A stretch of DNA of 64,000 bases from an uncultured Actinomycetes bacterium (GTDB taxonomy: Bacteria > Actinomycetota > Acidimicrobiia > Acidimicrobiales > RAAP-2): NCBI GenBank assembly GCA_903900235.1, contig CAIUMH010000134.1, forward strand, positions 1-64,000, written 5' to 3'. This document shows, piece after piece, positions 1 to 8,603 of the stretch (positions within the stretch are counted from its first letter, which is position 1; every line of letters begins with the position of its first letter). A model generated the notes under the pieces. That model was given only the letters and a program-made list of their open reading frames with translations. It was not told the DNA's origin and made no database searches. A program made the translations under genes and the position numbers.

Positions 1-1
1 C

Positions 2-757
2 TTGGACGATGTCCGCCGCGACTTCATCGCCAACGTCAGCCACGAGCTCAAGACTCCAATGGGTGCCCTTGGCCTCTTGGCCGAGACCCTGATGGACGAG
101 CGCGACCGCGACGTGGCCAGCCGGCTCGCTGCGCGCATCCACCACGAGGCCTTCCGGGTCAGTCGGATCATCGACGACCTCCTCGACCTCTCCCGCCTCG
201 AATCCGAGCTCGGCGACCCGAGCGATCCAGTCCCGGTCAACCTCGCCATCTTTGAGTCCATCGACCGGGTCCGATCGAGCGCCGAGCACCGAGGCATCCG
301 CCTCGATGTCGAGGAGCTCGACCCCCCGATCACCATCATCGGCGACCGACGCCAGATCGTCAGTGCCCTGCACGCCTTGCTTGAGAACGCCATCACCTAT
401 GCCGCCGAGGGCTCCGTGGTCTCCCTCACCGGAGCCGTGGGCGAGGCCGACACGCCAGCGAGCCCCGACGGCCGGCCCTCGGCCACCAGCGACTCCGCCC
501 TGCTCCAGAGCGGGCCCGTTGTGCGGCTTTCGGTGACCGATCGTGGGGTGGGAATCCCCGCCGCCGACCTCGAGCGGATCTTCGAGCGCTTCTATCGGGT
601 CGATCGAGGGCGAAGCCGGGAGACCGGGGGGACTGGTCTCGGGCTTTCCATCGTCCGGCACGTGGCAGCCAACCACCATGGCACCGTCGAGGTTGAGTCT
701 CGTGAGGGCGAGGGGTCCACCTTCACCCTGGTTCTGCCGATCCCGAGGATGCCCTGA
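2..757 (+). CDS. Sensor histidine kinase, C-terminal part (SenX3-like, cut by window edge)
   Basis: This is the catalytic half of a membrane sensor kinase that would phosphorylate the response regulator encoded next. The visible part begins with the dimerisation/phosphoacceptor helix (VSHELKTP, His near residue 14). The ATPase domain follows, with an N box (ENAITYA, about 129), G1 (DRGVGIP, about 180), F box (FERFYRVD) and G2 (GGTGLGLSIV, about 209). The listed start is only the first TTG in an open frame at the window edge, so the sensor and membrane segments are missing. The stop overlaps the regulator start (TGATG), so the two are translationally coupled. The pairing with an OmpR/RegX3-like regulator suggests SenX3, but the input signal cannot be read from this fragment. 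Confidence 0.9.
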   Translation: MDDVRRDFIANVSHELKTPMGALGLLAETLMDERDRDVASRLAARIHHEAFRVSRIIDDLLDLSRLESELGDPSDPVPVNLAIFESIDRVRSSAEHRGIRLDVEELDPPITIIGDRRQIVSALHALLENAITYAAEGSVVSLTGAVGEADTPASPDGRPSATSDSALLQSGPVVRLSVTDRGVGIPAADLERIFERFYRVDRGRSRETGGTGLGLSIVRHVAANHHGTVEVESREGEGSTFTLVLPIPRMP

Positions 758-1488
758 TGTCCAAGACCAAGAAGCCCAAGGACCGCGTTCAGGACCGGCC
801 CATCCGCGTGCTGCTCGTCGAGGACGAGTCCTCCTTCATCGAGGCCCTCCAGATCGGCCTCGGCAATGAGGGCTTCGAGGTGACCGTGGCCACTGACGGC
901 GCCCAGGCCCTCGACCTGTTCGAGGAGACGAACCCTGACCTCGTCCTGCTCGACCTGATGATCCCCAAGATCTCCGGCCTCGACGTCTGCCGACAGATCC
1001 GAGCCACGTCGACGACACCCATCATCATGGTGACGGCCAAGTCCGAGGAGATCGACACCGTCGTCGGCCTCGAGGTCGGTGCCGACGACTACGTGACCAA
1101 GCCCTACCGGCTGCGCGAGCTGGTGGCCCGGATGCGCGCCGTTCTGCGCCGCACCTCAGCCGAGCAGGACGTGGCCGACGTCAATGTGGCCGCCGAGACC
1201 GGTGGGCTGCGCCTCGAGCCCGAGACCCGGCGGGCCTTCGTCCGCGGCGACGAGGTCCAGCTGCGGCGCAAGGAGTTCGAGCTGCTCAGACTGCTGATGG
1301 AGAACTCTGGACGAGTGCTGACCCGCGACGTGCTGATCGATCGAATCTGGGGCAGCGACTATGTCGGTGACACCAAGACCTTGGACGTCCACATCAAGCG
1401 GCTCCGCGCTCAGGTCGAGGAAGACCCGAAGGCTCCAACCCTGATCACCACCATCCGAGGGGTCGGCTACCGCTTCGACGGCAGCTGA
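757..1488 (+). CDS. OmpR/PhoB-family response regulator (RegX3-like)
   Basis: This is a DNA-binding response regulator of 243 residues. The receiver domain (about 16-133) has acidic residues VEDE, the phosphoacceptor Asp66 in LLDLMIP, Thr93 and Lys115 in DDYVTKPY. A winged-helix Trans_reg_C domain follows (about 150-240) and ends with the typical TIRGVGYRF. It probably receives phosphate from the kinase just upstream, whose stop codon overlaps this start. The receiver resembles mycobacterial RegX3, which controls phosphate starvation genes, but the regulon here is inferred only from family resemblance. A short basic lysine-rich leader of about 12 residues precedes the receiver fold. Confidence 0.93.
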   Translation: MSKTKKPKDRVQDRPIRVLLVEDESSFIEALQIGLGNEGFEVTVATDGAQALDLFEETNPDLVLLDLMIPKISGLDVCRQIRATSTTPIIMVTAKSEEIDTVVGLEVGADDYVTKPYRLRELVARMRAVLRRTSAEQDVADVNVAAETGGLRLEPETRRAFVRGDEVQLRRKEFELLRLLMENSGRVLTRDVLIDRIWGSDYVGDTKTLDVHIKRLRAQVEEDPKAPTLITTIRGVGYRFDGS

Positions 1489-1494
1489 CCGGGC

Positions 1495-2805
1495 TCAGGC
1501 GACCGGTACCTCGATCACCAGCTGGCCCTTGAGGTACGGGGCCAACACCTCGGGCAGGTGCACGCTGCCGTCGGCTTGACGGCCGGTCTCGACCAGGGCT
1601 GCCCAGATCCGAGCCCAGGCCAGCGCCGAGCCATTGACCGTGTGGCAGAGCACCGGGCTGCCGCCGGCCGCAGGCCGATAGCGGACATTGGCCCGGCGAG
1701 CCTGGTAATCGCGGAACCAGCTGACGCTCGAGACCTCGAGCCAGCGATCGACGCCGGGTGAGTAGACCTCGAGGTCAAAGGTCCTCGCCGCCGAGCCGCC
1801 GATGTCCCCGCAGCACAGGTCGAGGATCCGATACTCCAACCCCAGGCTCCGCAACAGTCCCTCGGCCCGTTCGAGGATATCGAGGTGGGCCGCGTGGGCC
1901 TGCTCGGCCGTGACGTAGGCGAAGAGCTCGACCTTGTCGAACTCGTGGACCCGGAGCAGGCCGCGAGTGTCGCGGCCGGCGGCCCCAGCCTCGCGGCGGA
2001 AGCAGGCAGTCTGGGCCGTGAAGCGGATGGGCAGATCGGCCTCTGCGAGGATCTCACCACGGTGCATCGAGGTCAGCGGCACCTCGGCGGTCGGGATGGC
2101 CCAGAGGTCATCGCGCTCCATGAGGTAGGCCTCGTCAGAGAACTTCGGAAGGTGGCCCGTCGCGGTCAGCGTCTCGGTCAGGGCGAAGGTCGGAGGTCGG
2201 ATCTCCTCGTAGGCATCGAGATGGGCGTCGAGGGCCAGCTGGCCGAGGCTCCGCAGCAGCCGGGCCCCGAAGCCCCGGTAGAGGGGGAACATCGACCCGG
2301 CGATCTTGGCCCCACGCTCCATGTCGAGCAGGCGCAGCTGCTCGCCCACCTCCCAGTGCGGCACCCGTTGGTGCTCGGCGTAGGTCGGCTCAGGATCGCC
2401 GACGTCGGAACCGGGCCACCAGCGCTCGGTGACCACATTGTCGTCTTCGCTGAGCCCGTCGGGTGCCTCGTCGGCCGGCAGGTTGGGGATGACCAGCAGC
2501 AGGGAGCGCACCTGCTCTCCGACCTCTTCCGCCTCATGGGCCGCCGCACGCTCGGCGTCGCCGAGCTCCCGGCTCCGATCGGCCAGGGCCGAAGCCGCCG
2601 CCTCGTCGCCGACCTTCTTGGCCGCCCCCACCTCTCTCGAGAGCGACTTGACCTCGGCCCGCAGTGCCTCCTGGCGCTGCATCAGGGCCCGGTGGGTGGC
2701 ATCGAGCGCGATGACGGCCTCGATCTCCGAGGCCGGTACACCCCGTCGGGCGAGGGCCGCGGTGACCTGGTCAGGCTCGGAGCGGATGAGATGGAGGTCG
2801 ATCAC
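1495..2805 (-). CDS. serS: Serine--tRNA ligase
   Basis: This enzyme charges tRNA-Ser with serine in the cytoplasm. The N-terminal coiled coil that grips the long variable arm covers about residues 1-105. The class II catalytic core follows, with motif 2 (FTAQTACFRREAG) and motif 3 near the end (GSALAWARIWAALVE, then DGSVHLPEVLAPYL). The ORF track opens at 3087, but the homologous part begins at a GTG at 2805 (IDLHLIRSEPD follows), giving 436 residues, usual for SerS. Upstream lies TACCCT (2812-2817, minus strand), then six bases, then GTG, so the mRNA is probably leaderless. The gene is convergent with the response regulator, six bases away. Confidence 0.95.
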   Translation of the reverse strand: MIDLHLIRSEPDQVTAALARRGVPASEIEAVIALDATHRALMQRQEALRAEVKSLSREVGAAKKVGDEAAASALADRSRELGDAERAAAHEAEEVGEQVRSLLLVIPNLPADEAPDGLSEDDNVVTERWWPGSDVGDPEPTYAEHQRVPHWEVGEQLRLLDMERGAKIAGSMFPLYRGFGARLLRSLGQLALDAHLDAYEEIRPPTFALTETLTATGHLPKFSDEAYLMERDDLWAIPTAEVPLTSMHRGEILAEADLPIRFTAQTACFRREAGAAGRDTRGLLRVHEFDKVELFAYVTAEQAHAAHLDILERAEGLLRSLGLEYRILDLCCGDIGGSAARTFDLEVYSPGVDRWLEVSSVSWFRDYQARRANVRYRPAAGGSPVLCHTVNGSALAWARIWAALVETGRQADGSVHLPEVLAPYLKGQLVIEVPVA

Positions 2806-2851
2806 CTCACAAGGGTAACAACGGCGGGCTGCCGGGCCGTATCGTGGAGCC

Positions 2852-3814
2852 ATGGCGGCGAGCATCGTGATCGAAGACCTCGTCGTCCGCCACGGTGAGT
2901 TGACCGCCGTCGACCACCTCTCCCTCGAGGTCGCCGAGGGAGGCGTCATGGCTCTGCTCGGGCCCAATGGCGCCGGCAAGACCTCGACGGTCGAGACCCT
3001 CGAAGGCCTTCGGGCTCCGAGCGCCGGACGGGTCCGGGTCCTCGGCCTCGACCCGATCTCCGAGCGATCCCGGCTCGTGGCCGACATCGGGGTGATGCTC
3101 CAACAGGGTGGCGTCTATCCCGTCATGACCCCGGATCAGGCCCTCCGTCTCTTCGCCGCCTACTACGCCGATCCGCTCGATCCGGCCGACCTCCTCGAGC
3201 GACTTGGACTCGCTGAGGTGGCCGCAACGCCATGGCGACGACTCTCCGGCGGCGAGCAGCAGCGGCTGTCACTCGCCCTCGCCCTCGTGGGGCGGCCCCG
3301 GGTCCTGTTCCTCGACGAGCCGACCGCCGGGGTCGACGTCCACGGTCGAGCCACCATCCGTGAGGTCATCGCCGAGCAGGCGAGCCAGGGGGTCACGATC
3401 TTGCTGACCACCCATGAGATGGCGGAGGCCGAGGCAGTGGCCGATCGGGTGGCCATCATCCACCGCGGCCGCCTGGCGGTCAGCGGAACCATGGACGAGC
3501 TCACCTCTGGTGGGGTCCGCTTCGGAGCCCCGGCCGGCCTCGACGTGGCGGATCTGTCGGCGGCGCTCGGTGCCACGGTGATCGAGACGGTCCCGGGGTC
3601 CTATGCCATCGACGCCGACACCTCCGGATCACTCGTGGGCGACCTCGCCGGGTGGCTGGCCAGCCGGGGCCTCTCGCTCTCCGACCTGCGCAGCGGGGCG
3701 AGCCTGGAAGATGCCTACCGGGCGGTGGTCGGCGAGCTCGCCCTGGCCGAGGCGTCGGTCGATCGGGGCCTCTCGGGCCGGCCTGCGACCAGCGGACGTC
3801 GGAGGCGACGATGA
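2852..3814 (+). CDS. ABC transporter ATP-binding protein (DrrA-like)
   Basis: This 320-residue ATPase powers an ABC-2 type exporter. Visible motifs are Walker A (LLGPNGAGKTSTV, about 34), the Q-loop region (MLQQGGVYP), the signature LSGGEQQRLSLALAL, Walker B with D-loop (VLFLDEPTAGVD), and the H-loop (LLTTHEMAEAE). A C-terminal extension of about 80 residues is typical of DrrA/daunorubicin-type subunits. The start ATG at 2852 sits six bases after TATCGT (2840-2845), a leaderless layout that also places its promoter back to back with serS (46 bases between starts). The stop overlaps the permease start (ATGA). The substrate is unknown; lipids, drugs or glycans are possible. Confidence 0.92.
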   Translation: MAASIVIEDLVVRHGELTAVDHLSLEVAEGGVMALLGPNGAGKTSTVETLEGLRAPSAGRVRVLGLDPISERSRLVADIGVMLQQGGVYPVMTPDQALRLFAAYYADPLDPADLLERLGLAEVAATPWRRLSGGEQQRLSLALALVGRPRVLFLDEPTAGVDVHGRATIREVIAEQASQGVTILLTTHEMAEAEAVADRVAIIHRGRLAVSGTMDELTSGGVRFGAPAGLDVADLSAALGATVIETVPGSYAIDADTSGSLVGDLAGWLASRGLSLSDLRSGASLEDAYRAVVGELALAEASVDRGLSGRPATSGRRRRR

Positions 3815-4545
3815 AGGCCCTGCTGGCCCAGACTCGAGCCGAGGTCACCATGACGCTCCGGCGCGGAGAGACCCTGCTGCTCACCCTCGGCATCCCCCTC
3901 CTGCTCCTCGTCTTCTTCTCCGAGGTCCGCATCCTGCCCACGCCGGGCATCGCCTCGGTTGACCTCGTGACCCCGGGGATCCTGGCGCTGGCCATCATGT
4001 CGACCTCGATGGTCTCGCTGGGCATCGCCACCGGGTTCGAGCGGGGCTATGGCGTCCTCGAGCGCCTTGGGGTCACACCCCTGGGCCGCGGCCGACTGCT
4101 GGCGGCGAAGATGCTGGCGATCGTGGCCATCGAGGTGCTCCAGGCGCTGTGCATCGTCGGCGTCGGGCTGCTGCTCGGCTGGCACCCCACCGGCGGCCTC
4201 ACCGGAGGTCTCGTGGCGGCGGCGGCCTGCCTGCTCGGCTCGGTGGCCTTCGGAGGGCTTGGCCTGGCGATGGCGGGACGACTGCGGGCCGAGGTGAACC
4301 TCGCCGCTGCCAACGGCCTCTACCTGGTCCTGTTGCTGCTCGGCGGCATGGTGGTGCCACTCTCGTCGCTGCCCGTTGGCATCCGCTCCGTGGCCGAGGT
4401 GCTCCCCGCCGCCGCGCTGTCGAGCACGCTCCATGAGGCCATCGGGCCGGTGTCGGGCTACACCGGGTGCTGGATCGTGCTCGTGGTCTGGGGTCTCGGT
4501 GCTCCGCTGCTCGCCGTGGCGACCTTCCGTTTCCGGGGTGACTGA
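3811..4545 (+). CDS. ABC-2 type transporter permease
   Basis: This is the membrane partner of the ATPase just upstream, with 244 residues and about six hydrophobic segments. The first follows a short cytoplasmic start (MKALLAQTRAEVTMTLRRGE), and the layout matches ABC2_membrane permeases. The track opens the frame at 3652, but the region before 3811 has no membrane character and overlaps the ATPase. The ATG at 3811 gives the usual ATGA coupling. LERLGVTPLGRGRLLAAKML resembles the conserved coupling region of DrrB-like permeases. The gene ends one base before the convergent tlpA-like gene. Substrate not predictable. Confidence 0.9.
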   Translation: MKALLAQTRAEVTMTLRRGETLLLTLGIPLLLLVFFSEVRILPTPGIASVDLVTPGILALAIMSTSMVSLGIATGFERGYGVLERLGVTPLGRGRLLAAKMLAIVAIEVLQALCIVGVGLLLGWHPTGGLTGGLVAAAACLLGSVAFGGLGLAMAGRLRAEVNLAAANGLYLVLLLLGGMVVPLSSLPVGIRSVAEVLPAAALSSTLHEAIGPVSGYTGCWIVLVVWGLGAPLLAVATFRFRGD

Positions 4546-4546
4546 C

Positions 4547-5167
4547 TCAGCGAGCTGAGACGCCGGCCCGGAGGAGGGCTGGGGTGGTGGGTCCTCGGTG
4601 GACACCGGTGACGATCCCTCGGCCATTGACGAAGACCGTCTCGGGTAGGCCAAAGAAGCCGAACTTGCCCGCCGTCACCGCGTAGTCGGGGTCCCGGCCC
4701 ACGGGGAAGTCGATGCCAGTAGAGGCCACGAAGGCCCGAGCGGCCGCGGTGGTGTCCTGGCCGTCAATGCCGATGACTGCCGCCCCACCGGCATCGCCGG
4801 CCGCGATCGCCTTGGCCAGACCGGGCATCTCGCGCTGACAGGGTCCGCACCAGCTGGCGAAGAACACCAGCACCAAGGGTGTGCCATGTCCTCCGCCCGA
4901 TGCCGGGACGGCCACGATGCCGTGGCCGTCGAGGTTGGCCAGGCCGAAGGCCGGGACCCGGTCGCCCACCTTGATCATCGCCGCCGATGTCGATGAGTCG
5001 GTGCTCTGGGTGTGGCGGCCCATCAGGAGCGAGGCGGCACCGATGAGGACCAGCACGATGCCGATCAGGCCCCAGATGATAAGGCCGCGCACGGCCGGTG
5101 GTGACTCGGCCGGAACGACGGCTGCCTCAGTCCCCGCCGGTGGGGCGGGGTCAGTGGGAGCCGACAA
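4547..5167 (-). CDS. Membrane-anchored thioredoxin-like protein (TlpA/ResA/DsbE type)
   Basis: This is a 206-residue extracytoplasmic thiol-disulfide oxidoreductase. A single N-terminal membrane anchor (about 28-50) is followed by a thioredoxin fold with active site FFASWCGPCQREMPG and a cis-Pro region FFGLPETVFV. The start at 5167 is a TTG overlapping the end of ctaB by 17 bases. A later ATG (MIKVGD) would remove the anchor, so the TTG is preferred. Co-transcription with ctaB, and the nearby heme A synthase gene, suggest a role in cytochrome c or cytochrome oxidase maturation, perhaps by keeping cysteines or Cu-site thiols reduced. That role is inferred from context. Confidence 0.85.
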   Translation of the reverse strand: MSAPTDPAPPAGTEAAVVPAESPPAVRGLIIWGLIGIVLVLIGAASLLMGRHTQSTDSSTSAAMIKVGDRVPAFGLANLDGHGIVAVPASGGGHGTPLVLVFFASWCGPCQREMPGLAKAIAAGDAGGAAVIGIDGQDTTAAARAFVASTGIDFPVGRDPDYAVTAGKFGFFGLPETVFVNGRGIVTGVHRGPTTPALLRAGVSAR

Positions 5168-6083
5168 GGTTCGCCACCAGCACGTCGGCGGCCATGGCCA
5201 CGAAGAGCAGAGTCAGATACGTGATGGAGAAGTGGAAGATCTTCATCGCCGCCTTCTCTCCCGCCTCGCCCCGCTTGGCCTGCTGATAGAGCCGCATGGT
5301 CATCACGATGAAGCCGAGGTTGAGCACCAGCGCCACCACTGCATAGAGCAGACCGAGATCGGCCACCGGGCCGAGCAGCATGGTGCAGGCCGCCAGGGCG
5401 ATCGTGTAGATCAGCATCTCGAGGCTGGTGCGCTCCATCGAGGCCACCACCGGCAGCATCGGCACATCGGCCGCCGCGTAGTCGTCGCGATAGCGCACGG
5501 CCAGAGCCCAGAAGTGAGGTGGCGTCCAGATGAAGATGGCCAGGAACATCAGCACCGGTGCCCACGCCAGCGAGTCGGTCACCGCCGACCAGCCGACCAG
5601 GACCGGCACCGCTCCTGCCGCTCCGCCGATCACGATGTTCTGTGAGCTACGACGCTTGAGCCAGATCGTGTACACGAAGACATAGAAGAGGGTGGCCGAG
5701 ACCGCCAAGACGGCCGAGAGCAGGTTGACCAGGCCCCAGAGCTCAACGAAGGCCAGGATCTCTAGGCCGATGGCGAAGATGAGTGCCGCCCGAGGCGTCA
5801 TCACGCCGGTGACGAGGGGTCGCTTCTTGGTCCGCTCCATGAGCCGGTCGATGTCGCGGTCGATCACCATGTTCATGGCATTGGCACCACCGGCGGCCAG
5901 GGTACCTCCCACCAGGGTCTCGAGCACCAGCCAGATCGACGGCCAGCCCTTCTGGGCCACCACCATGGTCGGTACCGTCGTCACCAGCAGCAGCTCGATG
6001 ATCCGGGGCTTTGTGAGCGCCACGTAGCCCGCGACGGTGGTCCGCCATGAACTCGTGGGTGCCTCGAAGACCTCTGCGACCAT
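5151..6083 (-). CDS. ctaB: Protoheme IX farnesyltransferase (heme O synthase)
   Basis: CtaB attaches a farnesyl group to heme B, the first step toward heme A for aa3-type cytochrome oxidases. The UbiA-type motifs are present: NMVIDRDIDRLMERTKKRP early and YRDDYAAADVPMLP in the middle, with about eight to nine membrane helices. The ORF track begins at 6320, which would run into ctaA. The start chosen here is ATG 6083 (310 residues), because TATGCT lies eight bases upstream (6092-6097), a leaderless layout. An in-frame ATG at 6104 lies upstream of that -10, making it less likely. The gene is divergent from ctaA and overlaps the downstream TlpA-like gene. Confidence 0.93.
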   Translation of the reverse strand: MVAEVFEAPTSSWRTTVAGYVALTKPRIIELLLVTTVPTMVVAQKGWPSIWLVLETLVGGTLAAGGANAMNMVIDRDIDRLMERTKKRPLVTGVMTPRAALIFAIGLEILAFVELWGLVNLLSAVLAVSATLFYVFVYTIWLKRRSSQNIVIGGAAGAVPVLVGWSAVTDSLAWAPVLMFLAIFIWTPPHFWALAVRYRDDYAAADVPMLPVVASMERTSLEMLIYTIALAACTMLLGPVADLGLLYAVVALVLNLGFIVMTMRLYQQAKRGEAGEKAAMKIFHFSITYLTLLFVAMAADVLVANLVGSH

Positions 6084-6165
6084 GGTGTCTGAGCATAGGG
6101 CCATCCCGATGTACCCGCCTCGCTGGAAGAACTTGTCGTCAAGCCCGGTGTGTAGGGTCGATGGG

Positions 6166-7128
6166 GTGAGCCGCTCCTCGACCACCACGCGCCTGATCGC
6201 AAGCCCCCAGACGGTGACCCGACTCTCGCTGGCCTCGTTCATCGGTCTGGCGCTGATCGTGGTCTCTGGCGCTGCCGTCCGGCTCACTGGCTCGGGCCTC
6301 GGCTGTCCGGACTGGCCCACCTGCTACCGCAACCGGCTCACCGTGTCGACGTCGCTGCACCCTCTGATCGAGTTCTCCAACCGCATGGTGACCGTGTTCC
6401 TGGTGGTGGTCATCGCCGCCCTGGTCATCGCCGCCCACCGCCGAACGGTGAGGCGCCGTGATCTGATCTGGCTCAGCTGGGGTCTGGTCGGAGGCGTCGT
6501 CGGCGATGCCGTCCTCGGTGGCATCGTCGTCTACACGAAGCTGAACCCCTACCTCGTCATGGTCCACATGTGGTTCTCGCTGGCCCTGCTGAGCCTCGGT
6601 GTCGTGCTCTACCACCGCTCACGCTACGACTATGCCCCCCAAGCGCGCGCCGAGATCGTAAGCCCAGCGACCCGCAAGGTGGCGTGGCTGCTCGACGGGA
6701 TCTTCGTGCTGATCGTGATCGCCGGGACCGCCACCACCGGTGCCGGCCCTCACGCCGGCGGCAGCGAGGGCCAGGTCTTGGCCAAGCGCATCCCGGTCGC
6801 GCTGCGCGACATCGTGATGGTCCACTCCTCGCTCGGCGTCATCTTCCTCGGCGTGGTGGCCGGGATGTTCCTCGTCCTCGAGGGCACCGGGGCACCGTCG
6901 AGGCTGCGCGGAGCAGCCAAGCGGCTCCTCATCGTGGGCTTCGCCCAAGGGATCATCGGGTTCGTGCAGTACGCCACGCACCTTCCCCCCCTGCTCGTCG
7001 AGCTCCACGTCCTCGGGGCCACATCGCTGACCATCGGGGTGACCACGTTCCAGTTGACCCAGGTGGCCCGGGACAAGGATCCTGACTACGCCGCCCAACG
7101 AGCGCTAGCTGGGAGTCCCGCCGTCTGA
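6166..7128 (+). CDS. ctaA: Heme A synthase (COX15/CtaA)
   Basis: CtaA oxidises heme O to heme A in the membrane. The protein has 320 residues and about eight transmembrane helices. The heme-ligand histidines fall in LHPLIEFSNRM, VMVHMWFSLALL, VMVHSSLGVIFL and LVELHVLGATSL. The extracellular cysteine pair (GCPDWPTC) seen in many bacterial CtaA proteins is present. The track ORF starts at 6037, inside ctaB on the other strand. GTG 6166 is chosen because TAGGGT (6153-6158) lies seven bases upstream, making a leaderless transcript, and because the first helix follows soon after. The divergent layout with ctaB suggests joint control from an 82-bp region. Confidence 0.93.
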   Translation: MSRSSTTTRLIASPQTVTRLSLASFIGLALIVVSGAAVRLTGSGLGCPDWPTCYRNRLTVSTSLHPLIEFSNRMVTVFLVVVIAALVIAAHRRTVRRRDLIWLSWGLVGGVVGDAVLGGIVVYTKLNPYLVMVHMWFSLALLSLGVVLYHRSRYDYAPQARAEIVSPATRKVAWLLDGIFVLIVIAGTATTGAGPHAGGSEGQVLAKRIPVALRDIVMVHSSLGVIFLGVVAGMFLVLEGTGAPSRLRGAAKRLLIVGFAQGIIGFVQYATHLPPLLVELHVLGATSLTIGVTTFQLTQVARDKDPDYAAQRALAGSPAV

Positions 7129-7159
7129 TCGCAATGGGCCCGGGATGACCCGCCGCCGT

Positions 7160-8374
7160 TCAGGCGACGGTGAAGGCCAGGGGAAGCGAAGACGGACCCC
7201 AAATCCCGAAGGACGGAGGCTTCCAGGTCACCGGTCCGGCCAGCTCGACGGTGGCGAAGCGCTCGAGCAGCACCTCGAGCGAGGTCTGCAGCTCGGCGCG
7301 AGCCAGCGCCGCTCCGAGGCAGCGGTGGATGCCCGAACCGAAGGTCATCTGCTCGACCGGCCGGCTCGAGTGGAAGTCGAGCTCGTTCGGGTCCTCGAAG
7401 ACCGCAGGGTCCCGGTTGGCCGCCGCCAGATGGGCCGAGATGAAGGTGCCCTCGGGGAACGTCACCCCGCGGTACTCGACGTCCTCGGCCGCCACCCGGA
7501 CCGTGAGGCGGACCGCTCCGAGATAGCGCAGTGACTCCTCGATGGCCCGCGGGATGAGGCTTCGGTCGGCCCGCAGCTCAGCCCAGCGATCCGGCCGGGT
7601 GGCCAGCACCGCCATCAGGCATCCCAGCTGGTTGCGAGTCGTGTCGGTCCCGGCCATCAGCACGGCCTCGGCCAGCATGCACAGCTCAGAGGTGTCGAGG
7701 CGGTCGCCCTCGGATTCCATGGTGATCAGGTCACTCAGCAGGTCATCGCCCGGCGTCCCTCGGCGCTGCTCGACCAGGGCGGCGATGTAGTCAGCCAAGG
7801 ACCGCGATGCTGCCTCGATGGCTGGGTAGTCCTCGCTGAGGTTCCCGTTGAAGATCTTGAAGATCCCCGTCGCCCACTCACTGAAGAGCCGCCAGTCCTC
7901 AGCCGGCGCCCCAAGCACCTCACAGATGATCGGGATCGGATATGGCTCGCAGACCTCAGCCACCAGCTCGATCCGACCGGCGGCGAGGTGCGGCTCGAGG
8001 AGGTCGCTGATCACCCGGCGCATGGCCGGGCGGTGCCGGTCGGCGGCAGCAGGGGTGAAGGCCGGCGACACGAGGCGTCGAAGCCGGGTGTGCTCGTCGC
8101 CCTCCATGCTCAAGATAGAGGGTCGACGGCTGGCGAAGAATTCACTCTCTGGGCCCTCGACGCCGTTCATCTCCCGGATCCTCGACAGCGCCGAGTGGAA
8201 GCGTCGGTCACGCAAGATGGCGGCCACGTCAGCCTGGTGGAGCACGGCGACACCGAGGTCGGTCCGGGCGATCCAGGACTCGGCGGCGACGCTGTTGGCC
8301 TCCTCGAGTGCCTCCAAGCGATCGAGCTCATCGGTCTTGAGCACGGGCAGGTCGAGGTCGAAGACGGAGGTCAT
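7160..8374 (-). CDS. Cytochrome P450
   Basis: This is a soluble bacterial P450 monooxygenase of 404 residues. The I-helix oxygen-activation motif AGTDTT is at about 241, the ExxR pair is in EESLR at 279, and the heme-binding loop FGSGIHRCLG (345-354) has its axial cysteine at 352. The length and CYP107/CYP125-like motif spacing are normal for actinobacterial P450s, but substrate and subfamily cannot be assigned. The ATG at 8374 lies six bases after TAGCCT (8381-8386), so the message is probably leaderless. The intervening GAGGAG touches the ATG and is too close to act as a ribosome site. No ferredoxin gene is adjacent. The gene is convergent with ctaA. Confidence 0.95.
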   Translation of the reverse strand: MTSVFDLDLPVLKTDELDRLEALEEANSVAAESWIARTDLGVAVLHQADVAAILRDRRFHSALSRIREMNGVEGPESEFFASRRPSILSMEGDEHTRLRRLVSPAFTPAAADRHRPAMRRVISDLLEPHLAAGRIELVAEVCEPYPIPIICEVLGAPAEDWRLFSEWATGIFKIFNGNLSEDYPAIEAASRSLADYIAALVEQRRGTPGDDLLSDLITMESEGDRLDTSELCMLAEAVLMAGTDTTRNQLGCLMAVLATRPDRWAELRADRSLIPRAIEESLRYLGAVRLTVRVAAEDVEYRGVTFPEGTFISAHLAAANRDPAVFEDPNELDFHSSRPVEQMTFGSGIHRCLGAALARAELQTSLEVLLERFATVELAGPVTWKPPSFGIWGPSSLPLAFTVA

Positions 8375-8461
8375 CTCCTCAGGCTACGCCCGCCGGTCCG
8401 AGCCGGTCGATCGACGCGGGATGGGACGGTCATCTCGAAGCGATACGCTCGCTGCGTCCCT

Positions 8462-8537
8462 GCTCCCATCGTCTAGTGGCCTAGGACGCGGCCCTTTCAA
8501 GGCTGAAACACGGGTTCGAACCCCGTTGGGAGCGCCA
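8462..8537 (+). tRNA. tRNA-Glu (anticodon UUC)
   Basis: The cloverleaf folds cleanly. The acceptor arm GCTCCCA pairs with TGGGAGC, the anticodon loop CTTTCAA gives UUC, and the T arm ACGGG-TTCGAAC-CCCGT is standard. A CCA end is encoded (8535-8537). It stands alone between the divergent P450 gene and the 3' end of the TauE/SafE gene. Confidence 0.95.
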
Positions 8538-8603
8538 TGCCTCGCGCCCTGGCGCGCCCGAATCACTGATCCAGCCCACCTCAATGGTCCAAGCGGCATG
8601 TCG

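Noticed and set aside
4546-4559. Hairpin CTCAGC-GA-GCTGAG between the ABC permease and the tlpA-like gene
   Set aside because: The arms are only six bases with a two-base loop, too weak to call a terminator.
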